The notes under the pieces: generated by a model
Told to the model about the DNA's origin: nothing
Seen by the model: the letters and a program-made list of their open reading frames with translations, nothing else
Database searches by the model: none
Position numbers and translations under genes: made by a program
Assembly: GCA_951812715.1 (NCBI GenBank)
Contig: OX638323.1
Location: forward strand, 3,080,577-3,144,576
Origin: an uncultured Pseudohongiella sp.
Lineage (GTDB): Bacteria > Pseudomonadota > Gammaproteobacteria > Pseudomonadales > Pseudohongiellaceae
Direction of reading: 5' to 3'
DNA: 64,000 nt
Part shown: piece by piece, positions 27,537-36,373 of the stretch
How positions within the stretch are numbered: position 1 is the first letter of the stretch
Layout: each line of letters opens with the position of its first letter

Positions 27537-27592
27537 GTTCAATGGGCCGAAAGCAGGTCAGAAATTCGCTGACGACCTGGCTGAGTCTCATT
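27537..27592 (+). mobile_element. IS3 OrfB 3'-end relic
   Basis: The segment CAATGGGCCGAAAGCAGGTC with AGAAATTCGCTGACGACCTG after it matches the reverse complement of the ends at 8811 and 11908. It is therefore the same IS3 end in the opposite orientation. The flanking CATTCACGCAATATACGGG (27519-27537) matches the other dispersed IS-end repeat. Confidence 0.5.
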
Positions 27593-27605
27593 GCCGGGCC
27601 GCATT

Positions 27606-27634
27606 ATAATATATTCAATATAATATATTATTTT
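27606..27634. promoter_or_regulatory. AT-rich inverted repeats before the CPBP cluster
   Basis: AATATATT and related palindromic units occur twice (27606-27615 and 27621-27630), followed by TTCTTGACA. They resemble the catabolic-island palindromes and could be an operator or an AT-rich promoter for the CPBP genes. Weak evidence. Confidence 0.3.
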
Positions 27635-27780
27635 CTTGACACGAAGGAAGGGGGTAAGCTATAACCGCCTTGACCGTTTTGAGATTGCTTTACCGTAATC
27701 AGTTTTCATTTGACAAATTTGAACTCTTTTGCATCCTTCCCAATTCCATGGAGTTTTGTCATAAAAAGGACACCTTCTCA

Positions 27781-28308
27781 ATGAGAGATATTATTGTCTT
27801 ACTATCTCGGATCAACAGAGTGAAGTTGATTCTTGCTTTGTTGGCAGGTGACTATATTATCGGATGGATCACATGGGAATTGCTATATCTTTTTGAGCCA
27901 GAATTTTTAGAATCAGCTTCCATTTATGATGAATATTATTACTCCATACCTTTGAATTGGTGGATTGCTATTGAAGTGATAATAGTTCCATTTTTGGAAA
28001 CAATAATTTTCCATTTCATCCTTCTGCTCATTGTGAAGAAGTGTTCTGATTGGATGACCAAGTCAAACAGTTGGACCTATTCTTTCTTTATCATAAGTTT
28101 ATTATTTGCTGCCGCTCACGCGACAGATTATGGTCTCAACTACTATGGATTATTGAGAGCATTAGCAGTAATTATTCCAGGTTCTTTGTTTACTATTTTG
28201 GCCATAGTGGAGTTCGAAAGAGAAAAAGGAAATCCAATTCTGTCCGTGTGGATCTTGCATGGATTGTCTAACTTTTTGCTAACAATAGAAGAACTTGTCT
28301 TTTGGTAA
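27781..28308 (+). CDS. CPBP family intramembrane protease homologue, copy 1
   Basis: A 175-residue membrane protein. ATG 27781 is preceded by AAAGGA; the frame is open further upstream. Several hydrophobic segments are present. CPBP motifs: ETIIFHF (motif 1, with a single Glu and no Arg), LLFAAAHATD (motif 2, FxxxH) and HGLSNFL (motif 3, HxxxN). In Gram-positive bacteria such proteins are often bacteriocin immunity factors. Three tandem copies next to a C39 exporter and a GG-leader peptide make immunity the best guess (inference). It is very AT-rich compared with flanking genes, a sign of transfer. Confidence 0.7.
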   Translation: MRDIIVLLSRINRVKLILALLAGDYIIGWITWELLYLFEPEFLESASIYDEYYYSIPLNWWIAIEVIIVPFLETIIFHFILLLIVKKCSDWMTKSNSWTYSFFIISLLFAAAHATDYGLNYYGLLRALAVIIPGSLFTILAIVEFEREKGNPILSVWILHGLSNFLLTIEELVFW

Positions 28309-28491
28309 ATTTATAAGAACTTGTCTTTTTTGACAAGAATTATTTGAATCTCTCATCTGTTATGAAATTTCCCGTGTTCCCCCAGCGAATGTTGTTTGCA
28401 TCACTGTAATTAGTTATTGATTGACAAATTTGGATTATTTTACATGCTTCCCGATTCCATGAAATGTCGCCATACAAAAGAAACTTCGCCA

Positions 28492-29019
28492 ATGAGAGAC
28501 ATTATTGTTTTCCTATCTCGGATCGACAGAACGAAGTTGATTCTTGCCTTGCTGGCGATCGACTATATGAATGGATGGGTCATATGGGGATTGCTACATC
28601 TTTTCGAGCCTGAGTTCATTAAATTTGTAGAATCATCTCCTTATTTTGATGAATCTTTGCCTTTGATATTCCAGATTGCTGTTACTGATATATTTGGTCC
28701 ATTTCTGGAAACACTAATTTTTCAATTCATCGTTCTAATCATTGTAAAAAAGTGTTCTGATTGGATTACAAAATCAAACAGTTGGACCTATTCTTTCTTT
28801 ATCACAAGTTTATTATTTGCCGCCGCTCACGCGACAGATTATGGTCTCAACTACTATGGATTATTGAGAGCATTAGCAGTAATTATTCCAGGTTCCTTGT
28901 TTACTATTTTGGCCATAGTGGAGTTCGAAAGAGAAAAAGGGCATCCAATTCTTTTCGTGTGGATCTTACATGGATTGTCAAACTTTTTGATAACTTTAGA
29001 AGAACTTATCTTTTTTTGA
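28492..29019 (+). CDS. CPBP family intramembrane protease homologue, copy 2
   Basis: A 175-residue paralogue of copy 1 in a roughly 0.7-kb tandem repeat. The start at ATG 28492 matches the conserved MRDIIV opening; an in-frame ATG at 28444 is possible. Motifs ETLIFQF, LLFAAAHATD and HGLSNFL are retained. Its 3' half (about 28770-28960) is nearly identical in DNA to copy 1, while its 5' flank is nearly identical to that of copy 3, indicating gene conversion or staged duplication. Confidence 0.7.
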   Translation: MRDIIVFLSRIDRTKLILALLAIDYMNGWVIWGLLHLFEPEFIKFVESSPYFDESLPLIFQIAVTDIFGPFLETLIFQFIVLIIVKKCSDWITKSNSWTYSFFITSLLFAAAHATDYGLNYYGLLRALAVIIPGSLFTILAIVEFEREKGHPILFVWILHGLSNFLITLEELIFF

Positions 29020-29177
29020 CAAGAATTATTTAAATTTCTCATCTGTTATGAGATTTGCCGTTTTCCCCCGGCGAATGTTGTTTGCATCACTGTAATTAGT
29101 TATTGATTGACAAATTTGGATTATTTTACATGCTTCCCGATTCCATGAAGTTTCGCCATACAAAAGACATTTCGCCA

Positions 29178-29720
29178 ATGAGAGACATTATTGTTTTCCT
29201 ATCTCGGATCAACAGAGTGAAGTTGATTCTTGCTTTGTTTGCAGGTAACTATATTATCGGATGGATCATATGGCAATTGCTATATTTTTTCGAGCCAGAA
29301 TTTTTAGAATCACTTTCCACTTATAGTGAAATTTATTACTCCATATCTTTGATTTTTCGGATTGCTATTGAAGTGATAATTGTTCCATTTCTGGAAACAA
29401 TAGTTTTCCAATTCTTCCTTCTAATCATTGTAAAAAAATGTTCTGACTGGATAAAAAAATCAAATAACTGGACCTATCCTTTCTATATCACAAGTTTATT
29501 GTTTGCCGCCCTTCATGCGTCAAATTTCGGTCTCAATTACTATGGCTTATTGAATGCAGTAATATTAATTATTCCAGCTTTCTCGCTTACTATTTTGGCC
29601 ATAGTGGAGTTCGAAAGAGAAAAAGGACATCCAATTCTTTCCGTGTGGACCTTGCATGCTCTGAATAACCTTTTGGCAAACTTAGAAGAACTTATCTCTT
29701 TTTTGACAAGAATTATTTGA
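29178..29720 (+). CDS. CPBP family intramembrane protease homologue, copy 3
   Basis: A 180-residue paralogue, start ATG 29178 (MRDIIVFLSRINRVK). CPBP motifs ETIVFQF, LLFAALHASN and HALNNLL keep the His and Asn positions while diverging around them. The upstream 80 bp match the segment before copy 2. It lies 63 bp before the C39 exporter frame, so the whole set may be one transcript. Confidence 0.7.
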   Translation: MRDIIVFLSRINRVKLILALFAGNYIIGWIIWQLLYFFEPEFLESLSTYSEIYYSISLIFRIAIEVIIVPFLETIVFQFFLLIIVKKCSDWIKKSNNWTYPFYITSLLFAALHASNFGLNYYGLLNAVILIIPAFSLTILAIVEFEREKGHPILSVWTLHALNNLLANLEELISFLTRII

Positions 29721-29783
29721 ATCTCCCATTTGTTATGAAACTTCGCGTCTTACTCCGGCGAATTATTTTTCGGCTTTGAAACC

Positions 29784-31856
29784 TTGAAACTTGTTCTGCA
29801 AAATCAAGCCGCCGAGTGCGGCCTTGCGTCTTTGGTGATGGTGGCCCAGCACCACGGCCACAAGATCGATCTGAACGCCATGCGCCAGCGATTCGGTTCA
29901 TCGCTCAAGGGGGCGCGACTGCGCGACCTGATGAAAACCGCCGAACAGCTTATGCTAGGTTCGCGCGCCCTGCGGCTCGAACCCCAACGGCTGAAGGATA
30001 TCGCGCTTCCCGCGATTCTGCATTGGGACATGGATCATTTCGTGGTATTGAAGGAAGTTCGACGCAACCGGTTCGTCGTGTTCGATCCGGCCCGCGGCCG
30101 GACAACCTACTCCCTTGCCGGAATATCGAAACACTTCACCGGCGTTGCGCTGGAGGTGACTCCCGCCACCGAATTTCAACCGATCGTGGCCCGCACCAAA
30201 ACCCGGCTGCGCAGTTTGTGGACCCGCCTTTCCGGACTGAAGCGATCTCTGACGCAGGTTCTGATTCTGTCTATCGTGATCCAATTGTTCGCCTTGGCGT
30301 CACCCTTCTATCTGCAACTTGTCATCGACGAAGCGGTGACCCGGTTCGACATGGATCTACTGTTTCTGCTGGCAATCGGTTTCGGTTGCCTGTATCTGAT
30401 TCAGGCGGTTACCGTCGCGCTGCGATCCTGGGTGATACTGCTGCTGGGCCAGTCCATGACGTTCCAAATGGCGGGCAATGTGCTGCGGCACCTGATCCGA
30501 TTGCCGATGACCTATTTCGAAGAAAGGCATGCGGGAGACATCATTTCCCGCATGGGTTCAATAAGTCCGATACAGACAGCGCTTACGCAAAGCATGATCG
30601 CGGCTCTCATCGACGGCATCATGGTTATCGCCACCATGATTCTGATGCTGTTCTACAACTGGAAACTGGCACTGGCCTCTTTCGCATTCACGGTTGTTTA
30701 TCTGCTTATCTCACTCGTACTGTTTCCCTTCATGCGAAGCCGGCAAGAAGAACTGATTGCCGCGTCCGCAACTGAGAATACGCATATCATCGAGACTATT
30801 CGCGCGTCACGCGCCATCAAACTTTTCGGCAGGGAAGTCGAGCGCGAGAATGCCTGGCGTAATCTTTACGCCGATGTGATCAACGCCGGCATTTCCTATG
30901 GCCGGCTGCAAATCGGCAACCAGTTCGCTTCCTCTTTGTTGCTCGGCCTGCAAACCGTGCTCATCGTCTATCTGGGGGCGAAGTACATTTTGGCGGGAGA
31001 GATGAGTATCGGCATGCTGTTCGCTTTCATGTCCTACCGGCAAAACTTCGCGGCCACGGCCAAGGGTCTGATCAACAAGGGCATCGAATTCCGTATGCTG
31101 GGACTGCACCTGGAGCGACTCTCCGACATCCTGCAATCGGCCAAGGAAGACGGTTTGGACGCGCCGGTCTCCGAACTCAGACAAGTACAAGGCGGGATTG
31201 ATATTGAACGAATCAGTTTTCGTTACGATGCCCACGAACCGTTTCTTCTCGAAGACATTTCTCTTTCCATTCAGCCGGGAGAATTCATTGCCATTTCCGG
31301 CCCCTCGGGTGGCGGCAAGACGACTTTGCTGAAGTTGATGCTGGGTTTGCTCAAACCCGAGTCGGGAATTGTCCGGGTGGACGGATTGCCATTGCATTCC
31401 CTGGGCTTGCGCAATTGGCGGACCGCGGCGGGTGTGGTCATGCAGGACGATCAGCTCCTGTCGGGATCCATCGCCGATAACATCGCCAGTTTCGACCCGC
31501 AAATCGACATGCAGCGGGTGATCGAATGCGCCACGCTGGCGCAGGTGCACGATGACATCAGCCGAATGCCCATGCATTACCTGTCGACGATAGGAGACAT
31601 GGGCGCCGCCCTTTCCGGCGGCCAGCGGCAACGACTGATGTTGGCGCGGGCGCTCTACCACAAACCCCAGGTGCTTTTTCTGGACGAAGGCACGGCCAAT
31701 CTTGACTTGCAGGCCGAGCGGCAGATCGCGCAAGCAGTCTCGCGGATGGAGATCACCCGAATCGTGGTCGCCCACCGGCCTGAATTGCTTAAACATGCGG
31801 ACCGAATCTTCGCGGTTGTTGACGGCAAACTGATCGAGAAAAAGAAACCCGGGTGA
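29784..31856 (+). CDS. C39 peptidase-ABC exporter of bacteriocin type
   Basis: A 690-residue protein. The peptidase C39 domain occupies residues 1-130, with catalytic Cys12 (AAECGLASL), His85 (DMDHFVVL) and Asp101 (VVFDPARG). Six-helix transmembrane domain about 155-430. ABC domain: Walker A GPSGGGKTTLLK, signature LSGGQRQRL, Walker B VLFLDEGTANLD, H-loop VAHRPE. It cleaves GG leaders and exports the core peptide across the inner membrane. The only start is TTG 29784, with no clear Shine-Dalgarno sequence. The frame is open a further 15 codons without ATG, so the 5' end may have been clipped by the CPBP duplications. Confidence 0.85.
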   Translation: MKLVLQNQAAECGLASLVMVAQHHGHKIDLNAMRQRFGSSLKGARLRDLMKTAEQLMLGSRALRLEPQRLKDIALPAILHWDMDHFVVLKEVRRNRFVVFDPARGRTTYSLAGISKHFTGVALEVTPATEFQPIVARTKTRLRSLWTRLSGLKRSLTQVLILSIVIQLFALASPFYLQLVIDEAVTRFDMDLLFLLAIGFGCLYLIQAVTVALRSWVILLLGQSMTFQMAGNVLRHLIRLPMTYFEERHAGDIISRMGSISPIQTALTQSMIAALIDGIMVIATMILMLFYNWKLALASFAFTVVYLLISLVLFPFMRSRQEELIAASATENTHIIETIRASRAIKLFGREVERENAWRNLYADVINAGISYGRLQIGNQFASSLLLGLQTVLIVYLGAKYILAGEMSIGMLFAFMSYRQNFAATAKGLINKGIEFRMLGLHLERLSDILQSAKEDGLDAPVSELRQVQGGIDIERISFRYDAHEPFLLEDISLSIQPGEFIAISGPSGGGKTTLLKLMLGLLKPESGIVRVDGLPLHSLGLRNWRTAAGVVMQDDQLLSGSIADNIASFDPQIDMQRVIECATLAQVHDDISRMPMHYLSTIGDMGAALSGGQRQRLMLARALYHKPQVLFLDEGTANLDLQAERQIAQAVSRMEITRIVVAHRPELLKHADRIFAVVDGKLIEKKKPG

Positions 31857-31891
31857 CGCGGCCCCGAGCCGTGCCGGGATAGTGAGGCTAA

Positions 31892-32605
31892 ATGGAGATT
31901 TTTCGCAAAGAGGCGGCTGAGCACCAGGGGAACCGGTTGTTTGGCGATGTTGTACTTGCCACCCCCGTTTCAACTTGGGTGGTCACATTGTTGATTGGCG
32001 CCATCGTGGCCGCGATCGTTGTGACCCTGTTGGCGGGCAGCTACGCGCGCAAGGAAATCGTTTACGGCTGGCTGAAACCCGACAAGGGCCTGGTCAAGGT
32101 GGTTTCGCCGCAGCTTGGCACGGTCACCGCCGTGCATGTGACCGAAGATCAAATTGTCAACCAGGGAGACGCGCTTGCCTCGCTGAATCTGGATACGGCG
32201 TTCGCCGGAGGCGAAGGCGTTTTCGGGATCGCGTTGACGGAAATCGAAGCGCAAATCGCCGAAAGGAAAAAGCTGCTGCCGCTGACCGAGCTGAGTTTTG
32301 AGCAGGAATCAAAGGAACTGCAAAGTCAAATCGAGTCCACGCAGGCGGAAGTTGCGTCTCTGAAATCTCAGCGGCAAGTGCTCGACGAACGCATCCATAC
32401 CGCTAACGCGTCGCTGAAACGATTCGAGTTGTTGGCAAGCCGTAACGTGGCTTCCCGCAACGACGTGGAGCGGCAACACAACCCGCATGGGACACCCACT
32501 TGGCAGCGCGCATGGGATGGCCCGCATGGGATGGCCCGCATGGGATGGCCCGCATGGGACACCCATACGCCACTGCTGATGAGAAGGCCGGAATCGGCTG
32601 CATAG
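31892..32605 (+). pseudogene. HlyD/CvaA-type secretion adaptor, C-terminally truncated
   Basis: The first about 195 residues are a normal membrane fusion protein. There is one N-terminal transmembrane helix (VVTLLIGAIVAAIVVTLLAG), a lipoyl/barrel-sandwich start (LKPDKGLVKVVSPQLGTVTAVHV, then GDALASL), and coiled-coil hairpin helices (ELQSQIESTQAEVASLKSQ). At about 32478 the frame runs into tandem GCATGGGATGGCCC units and ends after about 40 foreign residues, losing the second helix and beta-barrel. It follows the C39 exporter by 35 bp and would link it to TolC. Probably non-functional as read. Confidence 0.75.
32482..32566. repeat. Short tandem repeat tract at the HlyD break
   Basis: Units of CGCATGGGATGGCC (14 bp) repeat about three times between two ATGGGACACCCA(T) cores (32487-32498 and 32554-32566). 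The core is the reverse complement of the TGGGTGTCCCAT element found at lolB, inside ispE and after prmC. Confidence 0.65.
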
Positions 32606-32718
32606 ACGACACCGTATAACGGTATGCGTTATTCTCAATGACCGATGTCGGATCCTGATCGGGAATTATGCTCGAATAGTCAGAAATCGGAACTATTTTG
32701 CAATCCGTTTTCCATTTG

Positions 32719-32883
32719 AATGTGTTCTTGTTCCGCGGCGACCGGTTGCTGGTGAGCTACTTGCGCCCGAGCAAGATCGACGGGGCCAAACACGCCTGAG
32801 CAGTGTTGGCCTTGCTGCTGTCCAGCTTCTGTCCGCACCAGGCGCTGTTCTTCGCCGCCGCCGCGCGGCTGCGGCCCGGATAA
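32719..32883 (+). pseudogene. IS1380-like transposase C-terminal fragment
   Basis: The frame reads FRGDRLLVSYLRPSKIDGAKHA, then a TGA, then AVLALLLSS and CPHQALFFAAAARLRPG in degraded form. I recognise the (V/A)YLRPS.IDGAKH.WA.L pattern of IS1380 transposases. From 32884 to 33143 there is no gene; 33073-33111 repeats the IS-end sequence seen at 12084. Confidence 0.5.
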
Positions 32884-33163
32884 ACGCGCCGCGGGAACTA
32901 TCTTCTTCTCGGGCGAATCCCGCCCGGGGATGCGTTCCCCTCAAGAATCTCAACTGGCATTGTCCCGCTGCAAATACTCAGGCAATTGCAATGAGCACCC
33001 CAAGAACCGCCATGAACAACCCGGTTCCCGCTTGATCGGAACCATTATGTCCCGCCAGAGCACATAAACCGTGGATTCCTTGCCAAATCAGCGCGCTGCC
33101 GCAATATCCGGACTAACGACCAGTCGTGTTTTTTTGTTGCGCTATTGCTGTTGCATTATTTTA

Positions 33164-33182
33164 GATTATATATTATATATTC
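33164..33182. promoter_or_regulatory. AT palindrome before the second TonB receptor
   Basis: GATTATATATTATATATTC closely matches the sequence before the first receptor at 20451 (GATTATATATTGTATATT) and lies 98-116 bp before the ATG at 33280. Candidate operator of the island regulator and probably overlaps the -10 region. Confidence 0.5.
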
Positions 33183-33279
33183 TACTCGGCTCAGAGAGCG
33201 GTTCCGTATCGCAAGAGCAATGGTTCGGGTTCCCGATCCGGCGCCGCCTGTAACCACGGGAACTAATGGGGGCACTATT

Positions 33280-36207
33280 ATGGGAAGGAAAGCAAAAATG
33301 ACTGGCATTTATGCTCGACTGAAACATTTTCGGATTCGAACCGCGCTCGCATTGCAGATCGCGGCCGCCCTCGGCATGGGACTGGCCGCGCCAGCCGTCG
33401 GTTGGGCGCAAGAAGACGCGCTCGAGGAGATTGTCGTTACCGGTTCTCGCCTGCTCAGGCGAGATCTCGACGCACCCAGCCCGGTCCTGGTCGTGACCGA
33501 CGAATCAATCCGCAGCGCCGGCAACGTTACCATTGAGGAGACTCTGAACGAATTCCCGCAATTGGCTTCGGATAACACTTCCAGTGTGAATTCGGGCGGA
33601 GGATCCGGCATTCTTACCGCCGATCTCCGCGGTCTTGACGCGGTTCGCACGCTCGTTCTGGTGAACAGCCGCCGATTCGCGCCATCCGACTCGAGAGGTC
33701 TGGTGGACCTTACCAGCATTCCCGATGCGCTGATCGAGCGCGTCGAAGTTTTGACCGGCGGCGCGTCGGCGGTATATGGCTCGGACGCCATCGCCGGCGC
33801 GATCAACTTCGTCCTGAGAGATGATTTCGAGGGAATCGAAGCCGGCTATTATTATGGGGGAACGACCGCGAGCGACGCCGGAACCGAGAAGTACGATCTC
33901 ACCATCGGCGGCAATTTCGCTAATGGCCGCGGCAACGCCGTACTTAGCGCCTCGTACACCGACCGCAGCCAGGTTTTCTTCGCCGATCGAGATTACTCGG
34001 CGATCTCATTGTTCGAAAGCGGCGGGACACTGGTTCCCGGCGGGTCGAGCAACATTCCGGGCACGCGCATTTCATTCAATTCCGCCGGGCTGGCGAGGTT
34101 GAACAACCTGCCGTTCGATCCGGCCACGGCTTGTCCCGGCACGATCGGCGGCCTCCGCTTTGGCGACGCTGGAGCGATTCTGCCGTTCTGCGATCCCGAA
34201 GACCGCTTTAACTTCGCGCCGCTCAACTATCTGCTGCGGCCGCTGGAACGCAATCAGATCAGCGCTATTGGCCATTTCGATCTGCGCGACAACGTGACCG
34301 CTTACTCCGAACTCTTCTTCATGGAGAACCGCAATGAGTGGCAACAGGCGCCGAATGCCGGCGGCTTGCAGACCAGCGGCGCGCCCCGGGGAACCTACCT
34401 CATTCCCAACTATGCCAGCAACCCGGTTCTGTTCGCGCCGGTGCGCAACCTGCTGATCGACAATCCGGCAACCTTCGATCCCGATGGCGATGGGACCGCG
34501 GCGATCATCCAAACCGGCCGCCGATCGGTGGAAACCGGACCGCGCAATTACAAGTATGAGCGTCTTACCTACAACATGACGACCGGGTTGCGAGGCGACT
34601 TCGAAGCCTTGGGCAGCGTCTGGAACTGGGACACGTTCCTGCAGTTCCAGCGCGCCCAATCCAATGAATCCATTTCCGGCCAGCTTTCGAGCCTGCGCCT
34701 TGCGCTAGGTTCGGACGTCACCGTCGAGGACGGCGTCGCTCGCTGCACCAATGAGTTCGTTGGCTGCGTGCCGGTGAATTTTCTCGGCCTGAACTCGGTA
34801 ACTCCCGAGGCGGCCGCGTTCATTTCGCCGACCCATGGCAACACCAACGTGCTGGAACGCAAAATCTACGGCGGCACGGTCACCGGTGAGTTGTTTGAAC
34901 TGCCAGCGGGTCCCTTGGCGGTCGCTTTCGGATTTGAACGGCGCGAGGACGAGCATGACTTTCGTCCCGATACCGCGAGCCAGGGCGCTGAGTTTACCAG
35001 TGACATTCTGCTGCCGCGAAGATCTTCCCTTGAGCTCGACGAGTTTTACGCCGAGGCGCGAGTGCCCTTGCTCAGCGATATGGCCATCGCCGAGTATCTG
35101 GGGCTGGAACTCGCCATCCGCAGTTCCGACTATTCGACCAGCGGCCGGGTAACGACCTGGAAAGCCGGCGCTGAATGGGCGGTGAATGACTGGGTTCGCC
35201 TGCGTGGCGCCTACAACGTGGCCATTCGCGCTCCCAACCTCGATGAATTGTTCGACACGGTAACGATCGGCTTTTCCGCCGGCGACGATCCCTGCGATCA
35301 GGACCTCGGTCCGTCGGCCGCGCAGAGGCAACTCTGTGTCGAGCAAGGCGTGCTGGCGTCCGAGATCGACACGTTCGACCAAATCAACGTGGGTTTCGGC
35401 GTACAGTCCGGAGGCAATCCGAATCTGACCCAGGAGGAATCCGACACCTGGACGATCGGCGCCGTCATCAGTCCGCCTTTTCTGGAAGGACTGAACCTGA
35501 CCCTGGACTATTACGCCATCGAGATCGAGGATGCCATCGATCAGCTCAGCGCGCAGCAGGTTGTCAACAGTTGCTTCCGCACATTGGACAATAACAGCGA
35601 TACTTGCCGGTCCATCAACCGCTTCCAGAACGGCCAGATTGATTTCGTTTCCGCCACGCTGAAAAATATCGCGACGCTGGAAGCGCGCGGCCTGGATTTC
35701 CAGGCGGACTATTCCTTTGACCTGCCCGGAGGGATGGCGTTTCTTGGCAATGGCGCGGCCATGCGCCTGCAGTTTATCGGTAGTTGGGCATTCAAGAACG
35801 AGCGCGTTTCCGAACCCGGCGAGCCAGGCCTCGATTGCCTTGGCCGCTTCGGCGGTTCCTGTTCGGGTTTCAATGTTTTCATGCAGCCGGAATCCAAACT
35901 GGTGTTTAACGCGACCTACGACAGCGGTCCACTCACAACCCGCTTCCAGCATCGCAACATCAGCGACTTCACGTTGTTCCCGGGCGCCGGCAATGTGGTT
36001 AAATCCGCCGCCGCCAGGAACTATTTCGACCTGAACGCCGATTACGCCGTCAACGATCAGCTTACGATTTTCGCGGGCATCGACAACTTGACCGACGAGG
36101 AGCCGCCGGTGCTTGGTTTCTCGCTAGCCGGCGATGCCAACGTGGATATCTCACTTTACGACGTGCTGGGCCAGCGATACTTCGCGGGCATACGTTTTCA
36201 GTTGTAG
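33280..36207 (+). CDS. TonB-dependent outer membrane receptor
   Basis: A 975-residue protein when started at ATG 33280 (GGGGG upstream); ATG 33298 with AAGGAA upstream is equally possible. The frame from 33145 would span the operator, so I reject it. Signal peptide ends PAVGWAQ. TonB-box-like EEIVVTGSRLLRRD, plug domain with LRGLDAVRTLVLVNSRRF and GASAVYGSDAIAGAINFVLRDDFEG, and a barrel ending FAGIRFQL. It belongs to the same class as the 20608 receptor, probably for oligopeptides. It is followed by a strong terminator and then an S10 carboxypeptidase. Confidence 0.9.
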   Translation: MGRKAKMTGIYARLKHFRIRTALALQIAAALGMGLAAPAVGWAQEDALEEIVVTGSRLLRRDLDAPSPVLVVTDESIRSAGNVTIEETLNEFPQLASDNTSSVNSGGGSGILTADLRGLDAVRTLVLVNSRRFAPSDSRGLVDLTSIPDALIERVEVLTGGASAVYGSDAIAGAINFVLRDDFEGIEAGYYYGGTTASDAGTEKYDLTIGGNFANGRGNAVLSASYTDRSQVFFADRDYSAISLFESGGTLVPGGSSNIPGTRISFNSAGLARLNNLPFDPATACPGTIGGLRFGDAGAILPFCDPEDRFNFAPLNYLLRPLERNQISAIGHFDLRDNVTAYSELFFMENRNEWQQAPNAGGLQTSGAPRGTYLIPNYASNPVLFAPVRNLLIDNPATFDPDGDGTAAIIQTGRRSVETGPRNYKYERLTYNMTTGLRGDFEALGSVWNWDTFLQFQRAQSNESISGQLSSLRLALGSDVTVEDGVARCTNEFVGCVPVNFLGLNSVTPEAAAFISPTHGNTNVLERKIYGGTVTGELFELPAGPLAVAFGFERREDEHDFRPDTASQGAEFTSDILLPRRSSLELDEFYAEARVPLLSDMAIAEYLGLELAIRSSDYSTSGRVTTWKAGAEWAVNDWVRLRGAYNVAIRAPNLDELFDTVTIGFSAGDDPCDQDLGPSAAQRQLCVEQGVLASEIDTFDQINVGFGVQSGGNPNLTQEESDTWTIGAVISPPFLEGLNLTLDYYAIEIEDAIDQLSAQQVVNSCFRTLDNNSDTCRSINRFQNGQIDFVSATLKNIATLEARGLDFQADYSFDLPGGMAFLGNGAAMRLQFIGSWAFKNERVSEPGEPGLDCLGRFGGSCSGFNVFMQPESKLVFNATYDSGPLTTRFQHRNISDFTLFPGAGNVVKSAAARNYFDLNADYAVNDQLTIFAGIDNLTDEEPPVLGFSLAGDANVDISLYDVLGQRYFAGIRFQL

Positions 36208-36243
36208 CACAACCGGTTGACAATTTCGTTGCCGGATAAGCGA

Positions 36244-36287
36244 GCGCCGATCCTCCCTGCCTCTTTGCGGATCGGCGCATTTTTTTG
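36244..36287 (+). terminator. Rho-independent terminator after the TonB receptor
   Basis: GCGCCGATCC (36244-36253) pairs perfectly with GGATCGGCGC (36269-36278), followed by ATTTTTTTG. It ends the receptor transcript, so the S10 gene has its own promoter. Confidence 0.85.
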
Positions 36288-36373
36288 CGGGGAACATGTA
36301 AATATCACAATTCGTGGCGGTCATCGAATTTCATGACCGCCGGTCAAGTATCAATTTACGGGGATGCCAGCCA

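Noticed and set aside
33145..33279. Longer N-terminus of the second TonB receptor
   Set aside because: It has no signal peptide at its start, covers the candidate operator, and ATG 33280/33298 have ribosome binding sites followed by a good signal peptide.
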